Origin: Myxocyprinus asiaticus
Lineage: Eukaryota > Chordata > Actinopteri > Cypriniformes > Catostomidae
DNA: 64,000 bases
Reading direction: 5' to 3'
Assembly (NCBI RefSeq): GCF_019703515.2
Contig: NC_059365.1
Coordinates: 34,491,501 to 34,555,500 of the forward strand
Shown here: positions 10,967 through 23,437 of the stretch, one piece after another
How positions within the stretch are numbered: position 1 is the first letter of the stretch
Layout of the letters: the number at the start of each line of letters is the position of its first letter
Notes under the pieces: model-generated
What the model was told of the DNA's origin: nothing
Seen by the model: only the letters and a program-made list of their open reading frames with translations
Database searches by the model: none
Program-made: the position numbers and the translations under genes

Positions 10967-12291
10967 AACAAGTGAAGTGCTCTCCAACCTAGTCGTCTAT
11001 CTTCATTATTATCTGCCGTGACACACCAGGAACTAATGAACTCATGTCAAGCCTTCTAACAGACAGGATATTAAAATATCTTTTTCTTCATATTCCTTCA
11101 CAGGCTCCATGTTTGATATACTGACATATTTGTCATGATTTGGATTACCAGTGTTGGCTGGAAAGGAATGTGATTGTGATGTGTTGTATTGTTGTGTATC
11201 GGGCTCAGAATCAGGCACTGGCAGAGCTGACAGAATACTCCCCGGTTGGATTCTACATAGGGGTTGTTCAGAAATCTAGCCAACCATGGATGCATTGCCA
11301 AGATCGTGAGCGTAAGCAATGCAGCCCCTCTATCCCCCCCCTGCAAATTCATCAGCAAAGTCATCAGCCAATATCAAACAGCTCAGCCGAACCTCAGGGC
11401 TGCCTGGGAACAGAACAAAACAGCTACCAGAATGATCTCATAGACGCAGTTCCTGCGATAAAGACACTCCACTCTCATTTGCCTTCCCCATGCATTAAGC
11501 ATAGCAGCTTCATGCATACTATACTGTACATGAAGATAACTGTTGCCTTGATGGCGATAAAAGAACTGAGATTGCATCAGATGAAATGGTATAGATTCAT
11601 CAGCGACTAGTTTAATTTTAAGCATAGCGGTGTAGTAAATTAATAAACATCCACCTAATGGAACCCTGTGTGTGTGGTGCATTTGTTAAAAATTTCACTC
11701 AGTAAGTGCTGCCATGCACTAATAATATTTTGTTCTTTCTCATTACAGTTTACTGTTTCATTTACTATCCTGTGGCTCTGAAAAAAAATTATGATGGAAA
11801 TAATACAATTTTAATACTTTTAAATTCTTGACATTTCAGTTCTGTGATTCATAGGCACTGACTTGAATACTAATTTTGAGGATACTGCAAACTTGAGGGC
11901 TTAAAGGTACAGTTATAGGTTGGTGGTTATTTGGTTAAAAAAAGCTTAATTGTTGGTTTACAGCAGCACAGTTTTCACTCTGATTTGCGTCTGAAGAGTG
12001 ATTGTTGCCTGTAAGTAGATTATTGTGCGTAAGCAACAACAACAACAACATCAATGCGTCATAATCATTTAATAATAATTCTTCTTGTTTGTTTATGCCG
12101 TAATTAGCCTCCTACAAGTTCCCCCTTTTTGAGATTGATGGGTTCTATGACTAACTCTTTCCTAAATCTTAAATTATGACTTGTGTTTACATGGCTTCAG
12201 TCTGAGAATGGCAATGGAGATAATATATAATTATTAGTTATATTTAAGGTCTTTCTACCTGAGAAAGCCAAAAAAGGCGTGACTTCTTTGT
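10967..12291. other. Stretch with an unassigned 156-codon frame
   Basis: The frame 11140-11610 (+) encodes a 156-aa protein with no recognised domain, and overlapping frames are open on the other strand (11098-11364, 11383-11682). It is not evidently a real gene. A CAA triplet run lies near 12031-12049. Confidence 0.3.
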
Positions 12292-12872
12292 CTAGCTGTC
12301 AGGGGTGGATCTAGAAATTATTTTATGGGGTGGCAAGGGTGGCGTGCAGACTATGAGGGGTGGCAACACCAAAGCAAGCACCCAGTTATTAAAATTGAAC
12401 AAATTTGTGAAACAGAAGCAAGCCTCACCAAAATACTCTTTATTTTGCAGCTAATTCTGCACAATTGTAAACTTTAATAAACTCGAATCACTAAAATAGC
12501 TGGAATTGGTGCTTTTAGCTTATTCTTAAAAAAAATAAATATATATATATCCCCAGAAAAAATGTTCGTGGACCAGTGATTGTCTTACCTTTTTCGCCCC
12601 TCATGCATCCCTGTAATTTGTTGTGGCATTGCAAGAACAAATCTACAAATTAGAAAAGAAGCAAATTTGTTGTTTTTTCATTATCCATTTTGCGCTCTTG
12701 CCACCTGTGCACTCACACAGCATAGCCTACCTATGTGACTTGTTTTTTGGGGGGGTTTTTTGCATAGCCAAATTCCAAACATTACAAGTAAACATGCTAC
12801 TAAGATAGACAGAAAACATGGACAAGTTCTTGAAAAGGAAAAATATTGATGATGGTTAGCCTATGTGGGATA

Positions 12873-12945
12873 GTGGTGTGCCGTAGAATTTTTTTGTCGT
12901 AAAAAGTGTGCCGTGTCAGAAAAAAGGTTGGGAAACACTGGATTA
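12873..12945 (-). repeat. Possible hAT right-end remnant
   Basis: Ends with the inverse of CAGTGTTTCCCAACC, preceded by gtgtgccgt motifs, a pattern common at hAT ends. No left partner was found. Confidence 0.35.
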
Positions 12946-13809
12946 AGGTACCAAGCTTCATTGCAACAAGTACTAGTTCATTAATTGGAGTCACTATCAA
13001 ATTACAAATGTCCATGGATTTGTGATACAACTGCATTTTCACAGGAACCACATAGTAACCATTTTGCTACTGATTTGCCAACTTTAAAATATATATATTT
13101 CTTTGCATTATAAAAATGAAGTTTAACTAAATTTATATCTCCAGAGCACCAAGACATTGCCTATTAAACATGTCAACAAATTCTAAATGTTCCTATGCTT
13201 CACATATAGAACCGGCAATCTGGACTAAACTTCACTACCTTTGTTAAATGTACCCATGGATGGAAAATGCATGCATATCCCATGTTATTCTGCTAATAAA
13301 GTCCTGAAGGCCTATCACCTTTGTAATAGCTGGAATAATCCATTTGAATGTGAAAATTAACACAAAGTTAGTTCTAAATAAAAATAAACTGTACAGAAAA
13401 TTGTACTGTGGGAGCAGTGCTGCAAAACTGAATATTAATTATGCTATGCACAGTAAAATATTTTTTAATATTTGTTTTGATCAACAGTCATTCATAATGA
13501 CCGATTAAAGCACCCAAATAAATATTTTACAGAATATGGTAATTTCATTTCTACATCTGCAACTATCAGTCTTGGGATTTTGTTAATCAGTATATGAATA
13601 CATAGATCAGCACTTTGATTAAAAACATGACTGATTGATCTACTGGTAACTTTTTACCTTTAGTTTTATAGAGGTTTTGGATTCTAATTCGCCCAAATCT
13701 AACTTTTATTTTAATAAAACACGATTGCATCTGTACATCAGTGGATGGGTGTTTAATACAAAAATGTAATAAAAGATGCGAGAGGGGAGATGAGAGTAGC
13801 AGAAACACA

Positions 13810-14341
13810 GGCTGTGTCTCGTTTGGAAGGCTGCATCCTCTGGAGGTCGCATACATCATTGAGGCTGTCTCGTTTCAGAAAAGGTGTATCCTTCATGGGC
13901 ACTCACAACCCACAATTCTTTGCTTCAACAGATGTCTAAAAAAAATTACGCCAATTTGCCCATAAATATGATGTTCAAATGCAAGTAATGTTAATTCCCA
14001 AGTTAAAGTACCTCAGTAGATGGGTGAAGAGTATATAATATGTATAATTATAGTAATATATAATTAAAATAAAGTATTAGACTAAAAGAACACCTGTAAA
14101 ATCTATTTTCTTTTCTCTTTACATCATTATAACGCTCCTAAAATGTACCTCATACATTCCCTTCTAAAGGGACTTTGTTACCTTATCACTCGAAGCACTC
14201 GCGCTTGTTAAAGAGTGGCGTGCTGTCATAGCAACCATGATACATTCCGTTTCCGTTTGTCCACGAAGGCCATCTCGTTTATACAAGACTTGTTTAAAGG
14301 TGGACGCTTGGTATACTGCAGCCTTCAAAGGAGACACAGCC
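13810..14341 (+). mobile_element. MITE family A, copy 1
   Basis: Ends ggctgtgtctcgtttggaag and, inverted, ggctgtgtctcc. It aligns over its whole length with 40477-41126, but lacks a block of roughly 75 bp near the left end and about 34 bp near the right end. Non-coding. The target duplication is unclear because flanks at both sites resemble the tips. Confidence 0.75.
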
Positions 14342-16021
14342 ACAGACACATTTATTGACCGTTCTGTATATGAAAAAACAGGAAACTCAGAAATTCAGAC
14401 AGCGACAACCTTAAACTCTCCGCTCTAGCAGCGGGAACCCGGAAAAAGAAATCAAAATGCGCCTAAGCGTCCTTGAAAGCGAAGACACAGCTCATGAACA
14501 ACCGTCTCCCATCGCACAACCCAGCCATGAAACACATTTATATAGGAAGGAAACACACTGCACACCGGTGCGCCCCATCAACAATCAGCTCACCTGGTTA
14601 CCACACACCTGAGAGTGATTAAGAGAGAGGGAGAGAAAGAGAAGAAGACAAAACACACACTCACACTACATACACACAAACAATACGGCCGAGAAGGCCA
14701 TCACAATGGGGGACACGGAAAAGAGTGCAAGCTGCGGCAAAACTTCTGATGCTAAACGACACTGATAACATTCGCAACGAACACTTATCATAACATTCAA
14801 AATAACACATTCCAGCGCTGGATCGTGAGTCAAAACACACAGAGATGAAATAGAAACTCCAACTCAAGAACTGGAGATGTTTCATCTGGATTATACATAT
14901 ACCTGACGACAGCTATTTCAAAAAGTGTTGAGGACACATCTCACCCGTCTCAACCCATAACTGACAGTGATGTATCTAACAACCATTCAGTGATGTTGGG
15001 CCTCATGTATTCAGATAGAAGACAAAGGCAGGCCTAACACAGTCGTAAAAACCTAACTCAAGCCCCCACCTTCCAAGTCGTAAATCTTACTGATAAAAAT
15101 CATGCCAAAATCAAACAAAGGGAGTCCAAAACAGACTACAAATCCATGAAGCCTTGCTCACTAAAGGATCGAACTCTCAACTCCTATTGGATGAGGCACA
15201 CAACAGAACATCACCTCAAACCATGACATCATCAGGAGTTGAAATACCTCTGAAATGCTTTCGTGAGTTGCTTCCAGTGACTTTGTTTGCAGCGTGTGGA
15301 CGCAGCTCTTCGCTGATCTCCGGTGCAACCTCGTGGCACAAGGAAGTAACGTCCGACTTGAAACTGTGGCCATACAATCTCCATCTCACTGGACGAGTTG
15401 AGATTACTCTGTGTTCAACCGAACACTCTAACGGATCCGAAGGAGACCGCCGAGCAATTCGCATCTTCATCCGTTTGCCTACAGAAGTGAAGAGATTAAA
15501 GATTTCTCTTCCATGTTCAATCAAGTCGATATTTCTGAGTTCTCCGCCAGCCCGCCGAGAATCAACAGCCGTACCGCCCGCCGACAGAGCGAGGAAACGG
15601 CCTCCCGTCATCACCCAAGCCTCAAGGAACTAGGTCAGAGTTAAAGGATGGTGTCCTCATGCGATTCAAGTAAGAGGTTTATGTCTGGGCAGAGATAGAA
15701 TATTATAGTGTGTTATTCTTGTGTACCAAGGTTTTTGCTTGTACAGTTTACAGACCGCCATGTCCGCTCATTATTAATACTCAGGGTATTAATTATCATG
15801 AATTTGTTTTGCTGTATTGTGGTCCAACCAAATTGGAATGTTGTGCAATTTCGCCATCGCGGGTGAGACAGCAACTGAGTTCATCCATTAAAGAGTCAAA
15901 TAACGCGGGACTGTTTACGAGCCGTCCACCGCGACTCTGAGCGATGAACTAATGGCTGTTTTCTCTCCCACAATTGTGAAATTGGCTTTAGGGCTGTCAT
16001 CTCTCTCTCTCTCGTACTAAC

Positions 16022-16062
<41 letters not shown>

Positions 16063-16720
16063 CTTATGTGTTATAGAATTATTTTTATTTCCACATCTAA
16101 TCATATCACTGTTTAGTTTATAGTTGTAAGTCGGAAGTTTATTGACTGCATTGTATTAATTATTAATTGATATTACTGCATAAATAAACTTTGTTTATAT
16201 TACAAAGAGAAGTGTTTTGGTTTGTTTTCCATACACCTGTGTCATGCCGACGGGATGTCAGTGCTCGGATTCAAACCTTCATTCATTGTTTTTTTTCCCC
16301 GAAAATCGATATTCTCTGGATGTCGATTTTCCTAAGAAAACAATCTAATATTGAGACTGTTTTACTATTTGGTTATTAGTCCCTGATTTCAGGGTGGTGC
16401 CCCATCAATGTTAATCCTTATTAATATTCTATTGATTTTTGATAATTATCTTTGATGATTGAATTTGAATGATCAATATGCTAGTGTTAATTTTAATTAA
16501 TGTTCTATTGATTTTAATAATTAATAATTATCTTTGATAATTATTAATTATTGTAATAACCAAACTTGCTCCTAAATGTAGCACACTACATTTACTGGAG
16601 CCCCATATGAGGTTTTAATGAGTTAGATTCAATTGATTAATTCAAATATTAATTAATAACTAGATAGTAACACTGATCTAAACAACCAGTAAAGCCCTAC
16701 AGTGAATACTTGGAAACAAC
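14342..16720. mobile_element. Unclassified retroelement-like sequence
   Basis: Contains a GC-richer block at 15150-15640 open on both strands (15154-15633 +, 15216-15614 -), then AT-rich DNA with AATAAA near 16184, an (AC)n tract at 16022-16062 and a TGG-led stretch (tggagccccatatgagg) near 16596 that could be a primer-binding site. Its right part (tagggctttactggttgttt, read inverted near 16680-16702) recurs at 55926-55960. I could not find paired LTRs or pol motifs, so class and borders are uncertain. Confidence 0.3.
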
Positions 16721-16997
16721 TGAGAAATTCATCTTTTACCTCTTTTTTTTCTCCACGTATTTGTCAATGTGGTCATTGTTGTTGAGGAAATAAGCTCATC
16801 AACCTGCGAGAGCCCAAACACTGCACGCGTGCTGCAATAGTAGTTAGGCAATTGGTCGATGCTGTGATTGGCCGCTGCTGTCACGCTATGGGTCTGTAGT
16901 CATTTGTGTGTTCGGTGAGAGTTTAGGCTGTTTGACATGAATAAACCCCTACACAATGTCAAAATCAACGATAATATACTTACATTTATATTTGATA

Positions 16998-17604
16998 ACG
17001 TGGCAGGGCGGAGAGTGGTGCTGGGTCATGATTCCGCACACCCGGCCCCTAATTGGGCAGCAAGCTGGGCTTCCCCGGACAAGAGCGGAAGGAGCCTGGC
17101 CGCCCACTGGTCACGTGGCCAGCTCCAGACCTCAGCCGTCCACTCAAAAAGGTCAAGAAAAGCCTCCGCGTTGTCTTCCGCCCCCATCTTCGGGAGCGTG
17201 GGTGGGGGCAGGGGGCTACGGTTGTCTGGGGTCGCAGCCGTGGCTCTCTCCTGGCCAAGAAGGCTCTGGATCGCATGCCGGTCCTCTGCTTGAGCTCGCA
17301 GGATCTCAAAGAAGTGGCATTCCTGGTCTTGACAGAGCTCAAGCAGGGATTGTTGGTGGTTCTGATGTAGGCTGGCGAGGAAAGGAGGAGGCGAGAACCG
17401 GCTTAATGATATAAATAATATTTTAATAATAAACTAAATCAAAAGACGAACACACACAGGTGTCGGACAGCTGTCCGTAACTCTTTCTCTGTCGCACTGC
17501 CGTCTCCAGTCAGCCTTTATCCCTCTCGGGCTAATCAGCCCAATTAGGGGCCGGGTGTGCGGAATCACGACCCGGCCACGCCCTCCACCCTCCGCCCTGC
17601 CACA
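16998..17604 (-). mobile_element. Rearranged Gypsy-like LTR/gag fragment
   Basis: On the minus strand an LTR-like stretch begins tgtggcagggcggaggg at 17604 and runs to about 17370, followed by the start of gag. The other edge (16998-17055) is an inverted copy of the LTR start (gtggcagggcggagagtgg), so the piece is bounded by inverted, not direct, LTR sequence. This suggests a rearrangement or two abutting copies. Confidence 0.6.
17058..17360 (-). pseudogene. Gypsy-type gag fragment
   Basis: Minus-strand reading gives a Gag-like matrix/capsid start with the motifs EDNAEAFLDLFEWTAEVW and WAARLLPLLSGEAQLAA, typical of fish Gypsy Gag proteins. Only about 100 codons remain before the sequence breaks at 17058. 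The overlapping plus-strand frames at 16937-17414 are shadows of this region. Confidence 0.6.
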
Positions 17605-17955
17605 GATACATTTGGATACATATGCTGGGGTGGCAATACTTTTTTTAGGGTGGCATTTGCCACCCCATGCCACCCCAGTAGATCTGCCCCTGCTAGCTGT
17701 AGATATTTATAACTGGGCATGAATTTACTTTGAGAGTTATGATAAATGTAAAGTGTGTAATTTCTACTCTGACTGAGCAAGACATAACAATGTCTGCTCA
17801 ACCAATAACATGAATTTAGGGCATGATTTTTATTTTTGCCAAAATGTTAACAACATACTGTTATTTTAAAAACTTGGTTTTCTAACAAAATAAAAATTCT
17901 AACACTAACTTCTCCTTGAGCTTTCAAGCTTCAACCACCAAACTTGCCACAGACA

Positions 17956-18299
17956 TTTAAGGGGGTCACAGACCGGACATGTCTGGCGGACGACATGGCA
18001 CGTTCTAAAATTCAAAACATCTGTTTTCAATGAAGGTACGCATACTGCCACTCGCCTGTCATCTGTCGGTGGCACCCAGCTACGACTCCAGTGGCTGCTC
18101 AAATTTCTGCTGCGCCACGGAGCACAACTCGCATATTTTCCATTAAATTCAACCCAAATCATTATCAAAGGACATAGATTATTTACTTTAGTGTTCTTCA
18201 TTCTTGAAGAAGGGAAAAACCTTGGTAACTTTTGTGCCATGTCCTAGCTGTGACATGACGCAGTGTGGTGCTTCTCGTCCAGTGTGCGACCGCCTTTAG
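17956..18299. mobile_element. Short MITE-like element
   Basis: Inverted ends tttaagggggtcacagaccg (left) and, inverted, tctaaaggcggtcgcacact (right), separated by about 340 bp of non-coding DNA. The tips are similar but not identical. Confidence 0.5.
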
Positions 18300-18505
18300 A
18301 CTGTTCTGGAATAGTGTGCTATGTCTTTTCTAACTGATCGGAGTTACGGTTTTTCACACAGTAGACAGTTACAAATTTGAAAAGTCTCATAGACTTACAC
18401 TGATGGAATGTTCAAACAGGCCAGCAGAATGCTTGTTAATCCAAACTCCAACTGTTCAAAAATTAAAAAGTAAACAAACTCACAAAAGGCCTTTAATCTG
18501 CTTTG

Positions 18506-18508
<3 letters not shown>

Positions 18509-18563
<55 letters not shown>
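18509..18563. repeat. (CT)n microsatellite at the LINE 5' border
   Basis: Pure CT repeat directly upstream of the LINE. A TC-rich tract also abuts its 3' end (28663-28694). Confidence 0.9.
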
Positions 18564-18567
<4 letters not shown>

Positions 18568-18736
18568 CATGTTGGAAGCATTTGGGTGTGTGTGAGGGTG
18601 CTCACGGGGGGAGAGGGCGATTGTTTTGGGTCTTTAATTGTTTTGTTTTTTCCCTTTATTACTTTTCCTTTTTCTGTCTAATAAACTTTAAAGTTTAAAA
18701 TACGATGTAAAAGTTTGGTAAAGTTTAATTGGTAGA

Positions 18737-19505
18737 TTGGGTGGTAGTTTACAGAGGAGCCGAGATGGCATCCCTGCTGGAAGAGGAACACCACCGGTAT
18801 CGCTCTGTCACAGCGTCAGGTGTGTGCATGAACCCGGAGTGTCCTTGGAGGACGTATTGCTGATGGTTGGAGAGCAGATTGGATATGACAAAATCTCATC
18901 GGCTTCCAGAATGAATAAGGCAGTGGTGTTTTTTTTTTTTTTTGAAGGACAAAAACCTGGTTAATCATTTAATATGCAACAGAATTTGTGTAAGTGGCAT
19001 TTATCTTACCATTTCACCATTGGTTACTCCAACTACCAAAGTGACTGTTTCAAATGTGCCGCCGTTCATTCCTAACGCTGACATTGAACTTGAACTCTCA
19101 CGTTTTGGCAAGTTCGTGAGTGTTTTAAGAATGATTCCACTTGGATGGAAGAACAAAGACCTAAAACACCTGATGTCTTTCTGAAGACAGGCATTTATGC
19201 TTCTGAATGAACCTGAACTGAATGTGTCATTCTGAGTTTTGCATGAAGGGAAGACATACATGATTTTTGCAAGTACAGGTAATATGAAGTGTTTTGAGTG
19301 TGGAGATATCAGTCATAAGCGGCTTAAATGTCCACGTAAGGCTGGTACAAGTGGAGGTAGTGTTAGGCTGAACTCTAGTGCCGTGTCTGAGGTCAACAAT
19401 GAGCAGAGCACAGAGGAGACACGGTCACATGCAGTTAATGAGAGGGAGATGAATGGGGCTGAATCAGGTAATACTGCAGAGGAAAATAATAACACTACTG
19501 TGTAA
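18737..19505 (+). pseudogene. LINE ORF1 protein remnant
   Basis: Encodes, in pieces, an ORF1 nucleic-acid-binding protein: an N-terminal part with VSLEDVLLMVGEQIGYDKIS, a middle part with TKVTVSNVPPFIPNADIELE, and a CCHC zinc knuckle CFECGDISHKRLKC at 19290-19331 (CX2CX4HX4C). The frame is broken by a 15-T run at 18929-18943 and by further shifts near 19170-19240. In intact relatives this protein coats the LINE RNA and helps target-primed reverse transcription. Confidence 0.7.
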
Positions 19506-20043
19506 GAAGTGCAATCAGCTGAAAATTTTGTAACAGAAATGAGTAAGATGGTGAGAATATGGATCAAGCAAATGTAAACAATAGTGGTGAAGAGTTTAAT
19601 GTGGAATTGACACAGTCAAGTTGTTCTGAGCTGTGTAATGATGAGGAAAATGTGGATGATGATACGTTTTCGTGTATTTCTGAAATTGGATCACAGGCTA
19701 TATAGGATTTATACATGTTACATGAGATTAACGATTTCTTGGACACAAGTTTTGGTAAAACAGTTGAAGTGAGTGAGTTTTTCCCAGATGTGGAAAAGTT
19801 AATTAATTCTGTAAAGTTGTTACAGCGTATGGCAAGTTATGAGGCTTTGACGAAACTAAAAAGGTTTTAGTTAAAGAAAATGTTAACGAAATTACGCAAG
19901 GATAAAATGTCTGTTTTTCATAAAAAGTCAGGGCCACGATAAGCTGCAGGGGGCAGCGATATCCAGAAAAGGACAGCGAGTTTCTATGTAAAATCCCGAG
20001 CCGATTTCTCTTCCCAGTCCACCCCTGCATTTTGGTATAATTT

Positions 20044-21322
20044 TTGGTTTCTGTCTCTATGCTTTCTTTATTTCCATCTCTTTATGGAGTGTTTGAGGAT
20101 AGGCTCCTTAAATATAAATGGGGTAGAAACAGAAACAAGTTAGAAGTATTTTCAGAGGTTTTGAATATAAACCATGTTAACATCGTTTTCCTTCAAGAAA
20201 CTCATACAGGTAATGACAGTGAAAGTGAATGGGGCAAATTGTGGAAAGGACCATTTTTTTTTTTTTTTTTTTTTAGTCATGGAACAAATACTAGTGCAGG
20301 AGTAGCTGTTTTATTTGAAAAAAAGTTTACATGTAAAAGTTTTATCTGTTGAAGAGATTGTTAAATGTAGGATTTTATTAACAAAAACAGAGCTTGAGAG
20401 ACATTTGTTTACGTTAATACATATGCTCCAAATATTGGGTCGGAAAGAGTGGAAGCTTTTAGGAAGCTGGAAGAAGCTCTTCAAAGACTTGATGAAAATG
20501 TGAATATAGTATTAGGAGGGGATTGGAATTGTACTACCAACTATGTTATTATGAGAGGAGCCTCATACTCAGTCTGGTGTAGTACTTAAAAATATAATGC
20601 AAAAATTTGGCTTAGTTGATGTTTGGAGGAAGAGCAATATAAGGGTGAGGCAGTACACTTGGCTAAAAGTATCAGAAAATGAAGTAAAGGGGGCTAGATT
20701 AGACAGATTTTATTTAGGTAAGACATGGGAAAATAGGGTGATGGATGCTTTAATTATCCTTAATGGGTTTTCTGATCATCATATTGTGTTTTTTTTTTTT
20801 TTTTTTTTTTATATCAACCAAATGTAAAAACCCAAGTATTATGGGCATTTTAATAGAAAATTGTTACAAGATGTTGTTTTCTGTGATAGCTTTAATTTGT
20901 TTTGGGAAAACTGGAAAGAGAAAAAAGTATATTTGAGAATCTCAGTGAATGGTAGGATGTTGCAAAAGCACAGATCAAAATTTTCTATCAAAATTATACC
21001 TCTCATAGTACAGCAAAAGTAAAGGCAATTGTTCAAAGCTTGGAAAAATACATTGAGTGTTTGGAAAGAGACATTGTAAATAAGAAGACAGAACACAGTG
21101 ATCTTTTGAATAGAAAAAAAAAAAATAAAAAAAATAAAAAACACCTTGGATCTTTTTTACAAGAGAAAGTGAAAGGGGCACTAATAAGGCCTAGGATTTG
21201 TACAATTAAAGACATGGATGCAGCAACTATGTTTTTTTTTTTTTTTTTTTTTGGAAAAAAAGACTGTTCAGCAATAGCAGATGCATCACCTTCACCTTCC
21301 AAATGGAAAAGTAGCTGCTGAT
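20044..21322 (+). pseudogene. LINE ORF2, endonuclease part
   Basis: Short frames together cover an APE-like endonuclease: SLNING near 20105, FLQETH near 20190, GGDWNCT near 20516 and SDHHIV near 20773, in the expected order; these are the metal- and phosphate-binding motifs of the family. The coding sequence is broken by frameshifts, including T runs at 20254-20274, 20789-20810 and 21232-21252. It stops at 21322 where the hAT element begins and resumes at 25756. Confidence 0.75.
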
Positions 21323-23261
21323 CAGAGGTGGGTAGTAACGCACTACATTTACTCTGTTACATTTATTTGAGTAACTTTTAGTAAAAAAAATAAATAAAAA
21401 TACTTTTAGAGTAGGTTTAAAAGTGGGTACTTTTTACTCTCACTCAAGTAAATTTCTAATTAAAAAAAAACATTTACTTTGTTACAATGGCCGGCGTTCC
21501 TGTCATTACATTACAATGTTTAAGTTCATAGCTGCGCACGCTGTCACAAACTGTCACTCAAGCCGAGTCCATCACTGCTGCAGCATCGAGCTCTTCAAAC
21601 AAAGTGAAACACTTTATTCGCTCCACACAGTGAAAAAAAGAATAGTTTTGTCATGCAATGCCTTGATTTAACACCAATACAAGGTGATATTTCAAGATTA
21701 AAATTGCAGCTCCAACTTAAGGCAGCACGCTGAGGTAAGTTGTGGCTCTAATGCTAATGTGAGCTTTTCTGTGTAATGTGATGGCCATTTTCAGGGTGAT
21801 TCTGTAACTGGATTATTATGACATACATTTTTAAGTGAACATTTTTAAATCAGTGTAGCAATATGTCAATGCACTTTGTCCCGCATGTCCTGAGCAGTAT
21901 GTAGGCATTTACCCAGTGCCCTCGCACTGGCAACTATCGCAGCAACTTCGGGCTGATTAACTGTATAAATTTATGTAAACATCCAAGTTAAGTGTAAATT
22001 GCTCTGCCGTTCGCATGATTGACAACTGGAGTGCAAACAGACAGCATTTCTGCGCATGCACAATGAGGGGCACGAGGCATGCGCGTGAGAGATGTGCAGG
22101 CACGAGGCGATCGTATGGCAAATAATATAATTTATATGTTAAAATAAAGAGTAAACACATTTTATCTAATGTACATTGTTGTAATTATTTGTTATATTTT
22201 AGTATCTTTAAACTCCAATACAAGCTGGGTAGTGTTTCTGGGCACACAGCGCCCTCATCCGACCAAATTATCATAACCTACATGTTATAACAGAATATTT
22301 AAATCATCCACAGAATTATCATTTCCACTGTGTGCAGTCTCCTGAGTTAAAATAATATCACCTCAGTGAATTATTTAGTAAATAATGAATTCTTCAGCTT
22401 AATGGCAAAATTCTGCATAAATATAAATAAAGAGTACATTTTAAAATGTATCTGTATGTTTTGCCTCTCTATATGTTATGTTATTTTAATCAAGTAATGA
22501 TTTGTCAAAAAGTAATTTAATACATTCAGCATGAAATAAAACATTGCAGGAGTGAAGAAAGCAGTAAACTCCCAGCTCGTACATCATCCCCGCGGTGAAC
22601 TATGGGCAATTAACCATCGTCGAGTGTACATCAAATGAACACTTGAAATTAGAGTGCATTGTAGGTAAGAATGAGTGAACAAAAGTAGGAAACGAGTGGC
22701 TCACTCAGAATTCAGACACTCCAACAAAATGGCGGACACCCAAAATAGTGCACTATATAGTGGATAGGGGCGATTTCAGACACAGCGAGTGTTCCGCGAC
22801 TGGGGCTGGTGCCCTACGCAGGCCGCGTACTCTGCGTTTAGAGAGCGGCAGTACTGCTTTACAGAACTAATTATCTAAATTCTTTCGACACCTAAAACTG
22901 TAACAATGGAAACTGTGGAATCCACGCAGGACTTTAAAAGCTATGAAATTGCGAATGTAGGCATTAATAAAGCATGATCTTGCTTTGCTTTATATTTCAG
23001 CATTATATATAATATCCCTGTGGGACATTTTCACGTTTTCACTATAATAATTACTAGAAATGTTTCCAAACCTCTCTTCTTATTGACAAATTCATCCAGA
23101 TATGACAAGAGCCCTTAAAGGAATAGTTCACCCAAAAATGAAAATTCTCTCATCATTTACTCACCCTCATGCTATCACAGATGTGTATGACTTTCTTTCA
23201 TCTGCTGAACACAAATGAAGATTTTTAGAAGAATTTATTTTACCTTTTGGTCCACCCTTAC

Positions 23262-23338
23262 GAAACAAAAATATATGTGAATATATTGGAAAATATAATG
23301 TGATATATTAAATAATACATTTTCATATATGGAGATCT
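23262..23338 (+). repeat. Direct repeat, first copy (second at 24016-24092)
   Basis: acaaaaatatatgtgaatat through to attttcatatatgg occurs at both sites, about 77 bp, almost identical, 754 bp apart. It is AT-rich and non-coding. Confidence 0.75.
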
Positions 23339-23360
23339 TTTATTTTATTTTTTTACATTT

Positions 23361-23364
<4 letters not shown>

Positions 23365-23434
<70 letters not shown>
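23365..23434. repeat. (AT)n microsatellite
   Basis: About 70 bases of pure TA repeat. Confidence 0.95.

Positions 23435-23437
<3 letters not shown>

Larger units (their letters stand above)
12300..17692. mobile_element. hAT-type element with nested cargo
   Basis: Left tip CAGGGGTGGATCTA at 12300 and inverted right tip CAGGGGCAGATCTA ending at 17692; both ends are rich in ggggtggca. It is flanked by a perfect 8-bp direct repeat, ctagctgt, at 12292-12299 and 17693-17700, the hallmark of hAT insertion. No hAT transposase was found inside the 5.4 kb. The interior holds a MITE (13810-14341), retroelement-like DNA (14342-16720) and a Gypsy gag fragment (16998-17604), so much of its length is later insertions. 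Confidence 0.8.

Noticed and set aside
11140..11610. 156-codon frame as a host gene
   Set aside because: No domain, no splice or promoter signals, and equally long frames on the opposite strand.
15154..15633. 159-codon frame (+) and 132-codon frame (-)
   Set aside because: Overlapping on both strands, no domain, and located in repeat-like DNA.
16937..17414. Plus-strand frames of 105-152 codons
   Set aside because: They are antisense shadows of the Gypsy gag fragment on the minus strand.
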